A stretch of 64,000 nucleotides of DNA from an uncultured Tenacibaculum sp. GTDB lineage: Bacteria > Bacteroidota > Bacteroidia > Flavobacteriales > Flavobacteriaceae. This document shows positions 62,559-64,000 of the stretch, piece after piece. The first letter of the stretch is position 1, and each line of letters opens with the position of its first letter. The position numbers and the translations under genes were made by a program. The stretch lies in the NCBI GenBank assembly GCA_947497895.1, contig CANMIL010000005.1, forward strand, positions 248,001-312,000. The letters are read 5' to 3'. The notes under the pieces are model-generated. The model made no database searches. It saw nothing but the letters and a program-made list of their open reading frames with translations, and had not been told where the DNA came from.

Positions 62559-64000
62559 ATGCGCAATTATCTTTTACTCTTCTGTGTTTTATTTTTTATG
62601 ACTTCTTGTAAAAAAGAACCAGAAACTCAAAAACTCTTCATTACTAAAGGAATTTCTTCAACACTTGCTGATTATCGTAAACAACAAGTAGACGACGTAA
62701 TTTATAATCTTCATTTCTCTATTCCCAATAAAAAGGAAGAATCCATCTCTTCAAAGCTAAAAGTTGATTTTAATTTAAAGGACACTACTAATGATTTGGT
62801 TTTAGACTTTAACGAACAAACTGATCATATTCTTAAAATATTTGTTAACGGAAAAGAAACTTCGATTACACACAAGAATGAACATATCGTTATTAACAAA
62901 AACACCTTAAAATCGGGCAACAATTCTGTCTCTATTGACTTTTTGGCTGGTGAACTCTCTTTAAATAGAAACGATGAATACTTATATACCTTATTGGTTC
63001 CAGATAGAGCAAGTACCCTTTTTCCTTGTTTCGACCAACCGAATTTAAAAGCCTATTACAACCTAAGTATTTCCGCTCCTAAAGACTGGAAAGTACTATC
63101 GGGAGGTCATCTGAAATCAAAAACAACTAACGGCAATTTTATTGAACATACGTTTGAAAAAACGGATAAAATGAGCACCTATTTATTTTCATTCGTAGCA
63201 GGTAAGTTTAACGAAGCTATTGATGAAAATGGACCTTTCCCAATGCAACTTTTATACAGGGAAACAAACGAAGAGAAAATTAAAGAGAGCTTAACTCCTA
63301 TTTTTAAAACACATCAAAGTTCCTTAACTTTTTTAGAAAAGTATACGGATTACAAATTCCCTTTCCAAAAAATGGATTTTGCTACTTTACCTCCTTTTCA
63401 ATATGGTGGAATGGAACATACTGGAGCCATTCAATACAGAGAAAACTTATTGTTTTTAGATAATAATGCAACGATTACCAGAAAATTACGAAGAGCTAAA
63501 TTAATTGCTCACGAAACTTCTCACATGTGGTTTGGTAATTTGGTTACTATGAAATGGTTTGATGATGTATGGCTTAAAGAAGTATTTGCTAACTTTATGG
63601 CGGACAAAATCATGAATCCTGTTTTTCCCGAAATAAATCATGATTTAAACTTTATGATGTCGCATTATCCTAGCGCATATTCAGAAGATAGAACGAAAGG
63701 AACAAATCCAATTAAACAACACTTAGGTAATTTAAAAAATGCTGGTGCTTTATATGGCCGTATTATTTACAACAAGGCTCCTATTATGATGCGCCAATTG
63801 GAACTTCTTTTGGGAGAAGAAAAATTTCAAAAAGGAATTCAACAATACATAGCCACCTTTGCTAACGATAATGTTGATTGGACTGATTTGGTAAGCATTT
63901 TTGACAAGCTGTCTGAAAAAGATATTAAAAAATGGAGTAAGGTTTGGGTAAATTCTTCAGGTAGACCCATTATTTCAGATGAAATTATTTATGAAAACAA
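62559..64000 (+). CDS. M1 family metallo-aminopeptidase, lipoprotein (3' end outside the window)
   Basis: The ATG at 62559 opens a frame that continues past the right edge, giving about 480 residues. It begins MRNYLLLFCVLFFMTSCKKE, with lipobox MTSC. The M1 signature is complete: LFPCFDQPNLKAYYNLSISAP, YGGMEHTGAIQYRE (the GAMEN-type exopeptidase motif as GGMEH), and the zinc site IAHETSHMWFGNLVTMKWFDDVWLKEVFANF (HEXXH...E). It would remove N-terminal residues from peptides in the periplasm or at the surface. GGMEH in place of GAMEN is found in the cold-active and related branches. Confidence 0.92.
   Translation, partial: MRNYLLLFCVLFFMTSCKKEPETQKLFITKGISSTLADYRKQQVDDVIYNLHFSIPNKKEESISSKLKVDFNLKDTTNDLVLDFNEQTDHILKIFVNGKETSITHKNEHIVINKNTLKSGNNSVSIDFLAGELSLNRNDEYLYTLLVPDRASTLFPCFDQPNLKAYYNLSISAPKDWKVLSGGHLKSKTTNGNFIEHTFEKTDKMSTYLFSFVAGKFNEAIDENGPFPMQLLYRETNEEKIKESLTPIFKTHQSSLTFLEKYTDYKFPFQKMDFATLPPFQYGGMEHTGAIQYRENLLFLDNNATITRKLRRAKLIAHETSHMWFGNLVTMKWFDDVWLKEVFANFMADKIMNPVFPEINHDLNFMMSHYPSAYSEDRTKGTNPIKQHLGNLKNAGALYGRIIYNKAPIMMRQLELLLGEEKFQKGIQQYIATFANDNVDWTDLVSIFDKLSEKDIKKWSKVWVNSSGRPIISDEIIYEN

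Overview
The window is an AT-rich bacterial chromosome segment from a member of the family Flavobacteriaceae (Bacteroidetes), probably a marine Tenacibaculum/Polaribacter/Kordia-like organism. The evidence is the protein families (flavobacterial LptE, DUF4920, KirBac, type-II BCAT, M49 lipoprotein peptidase, large MG2/TonB-plug proteins), the lack of Shine-Dalgarno sites, frequent TTG starts, and many copies of the Bacteroidetes -7 promoter element TAnnTTTG. No rRNA, tRNA, IS element, prophage or CRISPR array was seen. Most of the window is ordinary core chromosome; the unusual material lies in the intergenic stretches and in one accessory cluster.

Layout. 1-7 kb: topA (edge), miaB, a sigma-54 activator, lptE, a TPR-like gene, secG and groES-groEL. 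7-14.8 kb: three tandem paralogues of a 770-785 aa secreted MG2/TonB-plug-like protein plus a small secreted protein that resembles their last domain; copies 1 and 2 are nearly identical over their 5' halves. 14.8-36.9 kb: housekeeping and envelope genes (DUF3179 lipoprotein, outer membrane protein, sppA, tag, M49 peptidase, beta-helix lipoprotein, KirBac, HAD, MazG-like, TlpA-like, ilvE, DUF4920, cytochrome c, mnmD, trmN6, C1 peptidase, saccharopine dehydrogenase family, DUF423, pckA, ade).

37.0-43.4 kb is an accessory minus-strand cluster. It holds a GH64-like beta-1,3-glucanase-type protein, five small proteins that all lack signal peptides, and a TPR histidine kinase with a LytTR response regulator. 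Three of the small genes are preceded by copies of a roughly 60-nt leader with a covarying hairpin. 43.5-46.9 kb carries a BI-1 family gene, ruvC, hemW and a cyclase-family gene.

46.9-48.7 kb has no convincing protein gene except a short upstream ORF. It holds three tandem diverged copies of a roughly 200-nt minus-strand RNA gene, followed by an attenuator-like leader (short ORF, alternative pairings, strong terminator) in front of an MFS transporter. 49.9-57.3 kb: VOC protein, MazG-like, aroA, queA, rlmN, polyprenyl synthetase and small hypotheticals. 57.3-60.6 kb is a 3.3 kb array of short putative RNA genes: seven plus-strand units with their own -7 element and a terminator hairpin that in six units exposes a run of five or six Gs in the loop, and two minus-strand C-rich units complementary to those loops. 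A decayed AraC-type HTH gene sits in the middle. 60.6-64 kb: metK behind a SAM-II-type riboswitch, trxA, and the start of an M1 aminopeptidase.

The best candidates for something undescribed are the G-loop RNA array with its complementary C-rich RNAs, the three tandem ~200-nt RNAs, the MFS attenuator, and the signal-less protein cluster with its repeated structured leader. All assignments are from reading the sequence; no database search or folding program was run.
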